IMG/VR virus record: IMGVR_UViG_3300025085_000205 | Span: 1 to 22,783 of that record | Origin: a virus | Direction: 5' to 3' (one strand) | Length of the DNA stretch: 22,783 bases | Shown: positions 19,901 through 22,783 of the stretch, one piece after another | Position numbering within the stretch: the first letter of the stretch is position 1 | Layout: each line of letters starts with the position of its first letter | Made by a program: the position numbers and the translations under genes | Notes under the pieces: model-generated | Seen by the model: only the letters and a program-made list of their open reading frames with translations | Database searches by the model: none | Told to the model about the DNA's origin: nothing

Positions 19901-22783
19901 ACTCTCATAATTTCATTGTTAACCTGAATGAAACTACCAAGTGGGAATCTAGCAGTAGTTCCAACGCCAACAGTTCCTTGCTCAGAATATGTGGAGATTG
20001 CAAATGTAGATACACCAGCAACGGAATCTGCTGTTACATTATTGACAAGAACACCAGATTGGTTATCATAGAATGTAATACTTCTAGATCCAAGATTCTC
20101 ACCATCAGGACCCGAAGAGAAATCATTAGCATTAAATCCATGCTTTAGAATACGACTTGCAGTAGAACCAACTTCATTTAAAACTGTGAAGGTTGTGATT
20201 GCAGCAGAATCTTTAACGATAAAGTCGCCAAGATTATTATCAGAATTATCTAATACTCTAAAACGATTACCAGAAACTAAACCATGAGCAGTATTAGTTG
20301 TGATAGTTGTGATACCAGCAATGGTGTCATATACGCGAGTATTTACAGATGCTGAAGGTCCAACGTTAAATACAACTTGATTCTCAAAGATCTCTGGATC
20401 TCCAGTTGTTCTTGCAATAGCAATTTCATTTCTAGAAGGAATAGAAGAAATTCTATAAAGACCATCAGTTACAGTTCCAAGTCCAGTAACTTGAAGTGCA
20501 TTATTAACCGGAGATGAAATATTTGAAGTATCAACAGTAATTGATGCACCAGAATATCCTAAGAAGAATAATGAATCCCCATTAGAATATCCAGAACCAG
20601 AAGATTCTATTTCAACAGAGGAAATTGATCCACTCGATACTACAATATTTGCTGTTGCACCATTCCACGTTAGAAATGTATTTTCATTATAAAGTCTTAT
20701 GTTGAAGTATGAACCATCAACGAATCCACTACCAGCATTTAATGTATTATATCCAACAATACCATTGAATCCATGATCTAATTTAGTCGTAATTGTTGCA
20801 ACACCAACGGAAGATGATGTTGTTGATTGAACTTCTGGAGTAATACCAAACTTTTTAACTAAGAGATCTGATGTCTCTCTAGTAATACTCTTTTTAAGAT
20901 CATTAGTCTCAACTTCGCCAAGTGGGAATCTCTTAGCAAAAGATTTAGCAGAATTGGGATTATCTTCATGATTATCACGATCTAACTGTGGATATAAATC
21001 TACAACGTTTTGCTCATATTCATGGTCCGTAAATTCCTCAGAAATTTGATTGGATGCATTCAGAACATAGAGATGAAAAATACCATCCGAAACATTCTCT
21101 TGATAAGATTGAATGGTATCTTTTCTATAAACATAGAAGTTTGTCTCTAAGTCATTTCTTTCAAATCTAGGAAGATTTGTATCTCTTGCTGTTGGACCAG
21201 AGAAAATACCAACATTATGAGTAACACCATCTCTATCCAATATTGGATATGTGAAGGTCATTCTATCGAGAATATCTTCAACAACAAAATCACCATTATA
21301 ACCAGTAACACCTAAACCTGCTAGGTTAGTTGATGATTTGATATTTTTAATTAAGACCCTATCACCAGAATTTAAATTATGTGGTTGTTCAGTAATAACA
21401 GTCACTGCGCCAGCAGATGATGTGCAAGTGCTAATAAAATGATTATTTCTCTTATACTTACTATCTTGACTTGTAATTGAAGATAATGTGAACTCTGAAT
21501 CTGTCAGTGCTCCTGTTGTACTAGAGTCTTGGAAAATAAATCCTTCTTGTGGATCTTTTGCACCAATGGATTCTTTTGGAATTACATAGCGAACTTTATA
21601 AATCTTTTCATCAATACTTCTATTATCAGCAATTCTCTTGAAGAACGTAACATCAGTTCTTGGTTCACCGAAACCAACTGTTCCTAAAGTATCAATTTGA
21701 TTGTAAATTTCATTATTCTGATTTACATATAAGAACCAGTTATTGTTATTTGAGTCATATTGAATTGGAGATCCAATCTCACCAGAATCTCTTTCAGAAA
21801 CTCTAGAAAGAATTCTTAGATTTGAACCACCATACAACTTCAATGGTAAAGAATTAGAAGCATTTGTTAACGATGATGCTATCTGAATTTGAGTAGCAGT
21901 TTGAGTTGTGATGACATAATAAGTTCTATTTGGTTCTAATCCTTCTGGAAGATCAGCATCATCACTAATAATAATTACTTTCTCACCAGTTCTTAAATTA
22001 TGATTTGTATTTAAAGTTAATGTATCGTAACTAGGAGACTGTGTGATTACACTTACAGTAAATTCTTTAGATGAAGAATTTGATCCAGTTGGTGAAAGTT
22101 GTGTGGATGATACATCACTATCAGTCATCAAGATATCTGCTTCTACAATATCCTGTGATGCTCCAGCTGGCAAATCTAGATACAATTTATCATCTTTTCT
22201 TGCACCTACTCTATAACCAGAGATTAGATTTGGTGGAATATTATCCTTAGTATCAAATCCAAAGAGGTATAAATGACTAGTAATACCAACAGATGTTGTT
22301 AAACCAACATCAATCGAAATCCAATCAACATTTGTTTCTGTTGTTGGAATAGATCTTGGTGTAATTATTGATGTAATATATCCAGTATCATCTTTTACAA
22401 ATGCTTCCTTCTTAAATCCATCAGCTACGAGAGATATTTGACCAAAGTTTGAGTTGGAGTTTGTGATCGATGCATCAGCACCAGATTCTGCAACAAAATG
22501 TCTATTGAAACCAATAGCAAACACGGAAACAATTTGTAGAATTGAATCATTCTTAATTGTAACGTGACCACTTAACCATCCGTTTCTATAAACTGCCTGC
22601 TGATCTAAATGATAAACAGTATCTGAATTAGTTGATGCAGAACCACTAGATAATTCGGATCCTGTTACCTTCTTAATACTAATACCATTATAAGTACGTG
22701 TGATTGGATTATACTTAACAAACGCACGATCATCCTTCTGAAGTGAGACTGCTGTGAATTGAGCCACAACCATTGAACGGAAA
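16990..22783 (-). CDS. Giant tail fibre protein with C-terminal S74 chaperone domain, 5' partial (at least 1927 aa)
   Basis: The first ATG is at 22773 (MVVAQFTAVSLQKDDRAFVK), but no ribosome-binding site precedes it and the frame is open to the window edge, so the true start may lie outside. The first half has at least four diverged HGL..G(D/N)-type strand-turn motifs (near residues 256, 465, 667 and 829). The second half has fibre repeats, including GSN-containing modules near 1328 and 1756. The end holds an intramolecular chaperone of the peptidase S74 type: SDERLK with S1835 and K1840 as the Ser-Lys pair. Self-cleavage before S1835 would release about 93 residues after the trimer folds. 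Host adhesion is the likely role. Confidence 0.88.
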   Translation of the reverse strand, partial: FRSMVVAQFTAVSLQKDDRAFVKYNPITRTYNGISIKKVTGSELSSGSASTNSDTVYHLDQQAVYRNGWLSGHVTIKNDSILQIVSVFAIGFNRHFVAESGADASITNSNSNFGQISLVADGFKKEAFVKDDTGYITSIITPRSIPTTETNVDWISIDVGLTTSVGITSHLYLFGFDTKDNIPPNLISGYRVGARKDDKLYLDLPAGASQDIVEADILMTDSDVSSTQLSPTGSNSSSKEFTVSVITQSPSYDTLTLNTNHNLRTGEKVIIISDDADLPEGLEPNRTYYVITTQTATQIQIASSLTNASNSLPLKLYGGSNLRILSRVSERDSGEIGSPIQYDSNNNNWFLYVNQNNEIYNQIDTLGTVGFGEPRTDVTFFKRIADNRSIDEKIYKVRYVIPKESIGAKDPQEGFIFQDSSTTGALTDSEFTLSSITSQDSKYKRNNHFISTCTSSAGAVTVITEQPHNLNSGDRVLIKNIKSSTNLAGLGVTGYNGDFVVEDILDRMTFTYPILDRDGVTHNVGIFSGPTARDTNLPRFERNDLETNFYVYRKDTIQSYQENVSDGIFHLYVLNASNQISEEFTDHEYEQNVVDLYPQLDRDNHEDNPNSAKSFAKRFPLGEVETNDLKKSITRETSDLLVKKFGITPEVQSTTSSSVGVATITTKLDHGFNGIVGYNTLNAGSGFVDGSYFNIRLYNENTFLTWNGATANIVVSSGSISSVEIESSGSGYSNGDSLFFLGYSGASITVDTSNISSPVNNALQVTGLGTVTDGLYRISSIPSRNEIAIARTTGDPEIFENQVVFNVGPSASVNTRVYDTIAGITTITTNTAHGLVSGNRFRVLDNSDNNLGDFIVKDSAAITTFTVLNEVGSTASRILKHGFNANDFSSGPDGENLGSRSITFYDNQSGVLVNNVTADSVAGVSTFAISTYSEQGTVGVGTTARFPLGSFIQVNNEIMRVASSTLTGSGTNEISAIRAYLGTQKAEHSQNSMVKKIKPLATELRRPSILRASGHTFEYLGYGPGNYSTSLPQVQVRTLSEREDFLAQSQEKSAGQVVYTGMNSDGDFFIGNTKYSASSGKQQTFDIPIPTITGQDPSRLSVVFDEVIVKERILVEGGSSNQILSQFDGPVTFNENVIINDELKLTDNLILTGRLISKNDTQSTSCTTGAIVTQGGIGVQKNVNICGDLGVGGTARFTGGVQFNSGLFADVKEGAFLGKLGHEWSGVWAAGIGIGTEGVAGGTEEADRTIRGITGDLILGVRNENDTDAGAVGYGTEVRIEDNFRVNLDTTLDNNLNVIGLTTFKSNTRHEDSVKALFGSTPPAGADGDLEIYHNGSNGFIDNETGDLYLRNDGTNDNSNIYIQARNGEDSIVVNDDGSVELYHDNNKKLETSATGVTITGETNSTSGFIPDVNLGAYLGTSSLRFSEAHIGNIRIADTGDSEIDTRTGNLIIDSAGGTTTIDDNLIVTGTFNVNGTTSFGDVITVNVGIIPDADEGAYVGTAARPFSEAHIGEIRIANGNNDNRIDTATGNLILNSAGGTIDINDNVDISGTLTVAGTTNLNGSVNLGNATGDTITATGRFDSHLVPSTDSARDLGASTLEWRNLYIDGTAKIDTLTVDGSGTVAGTFTVGGQTIINDSLFVQGSNENFTIRNGSNVTQFIVDTDNGNTTIGGVTRITDTTSNTIGNPNTGALQVDGGVGVNGNMTVDGNFDVDGNTTLDAVTIQNALNVNDTITANGLHLNDNEQATFGNSNDLRLFHDGSNSYIDDSGTGGLFLRAQNFLTLSSFTGNEKYINCFKDGGVELFHNNSIRIQTISAGAYITGELRVSGDIIAFHSSDERLKNNIKVIDNPLNKIMGISGNTYDWNEASSHDGADTGVIAQEVEALGLPGIVTTRDDGYKAVRYERLIPLLIEAIKELNLKVKDLENKL
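18404..18435. repeat. 32-bp exact repeat shared with neighbouring tail gene (copy 2)
   Basis: Second copy of the exact repeat at 15653-15684, here in the S74-type tail gene, again inside an encoded NLIIDSAGGTTT unit. A weaker relative lies near 18160-18190. Confidence 0.75.

Noticed and set aside
13592-20148. Several plus-strand open frames of 60-111 residues opposite the tail genes
   Set aside because: They mirror the repetitive minus-strand coding sequence, have no ribosome-binding sites or recognisable content, and lie wholly inside convincing genes.

Overview
The window looks like part of a T4-like myovirus (cyanomyovirus) that infects marine picocyanobacteria. The grounds are: every supportable gene lies on the minus strand; the DNA is AT-rich; genes are very short, tightly packed and often overlap by ATGA; several small proteins resemble families I recognise from cyanophages; there is a shortened 6-phosphogluconate dehydrogenase homologue (a pathway cyanophages carry); and there are two giant repeat-built tail proteins, one ending in an S74 self-cleaving chaperone domain. 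I see no tRNA, insertion sequence, CRISPR array or origin. Taxonomy is inference from content; no search was run.

Layout, in transcription order (high to low coordinates). (1) 22783-13273: two tail genes, a 5'-truncated >1900-residue protein ending in an S74 domain, then a 1230-residue protein, separated by a 24-bp gap with a late-promoter-like GATAAATA. (2) 13264-10200: a sigma70-type promoter, a 452-residue adenine-methyltransferase-like protein, an overlapping 135-residue protein carrying the complementary methyltransferase motifs, a terminator-like hairpin plus extended -10, and an SF2 helicase. (3) 10163-3402: about 28 mostly tiny genes, including membrane proteins, a glutaredoxin-like protein and the shortened Gnd, with an internal promoter near 7730-7758 and a frameshifted gene near 4831-4976. 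Seven genes here and one in block 4 encode fewer than 60 residues, were read directly from the sequence, and are easily missed. (4) 3374-1: a promoter-driven pair (unknown protein with a nuclease-like pattern, then a compact adenine methyltransferase), closed by a strong terminator; then further small genes including an HExxH metallopeptidase; and a partial gene at the left edge.

How it works together: gene boundaries repeatedly consist of a hairpin or terminator directly followed by a TATAAT box and the next gene. This makes self-contained expression cassettes resembling the promoter-early stem-loop elements described in T4-type phages. Two separate loci carry methyltransferase-like genes, one beside a helicase and one beside a possible nuclease, so DNA modification or counter-defence is the strongest functional theme outside the tail genes. 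No stretch above about 110 bases is free of genes.
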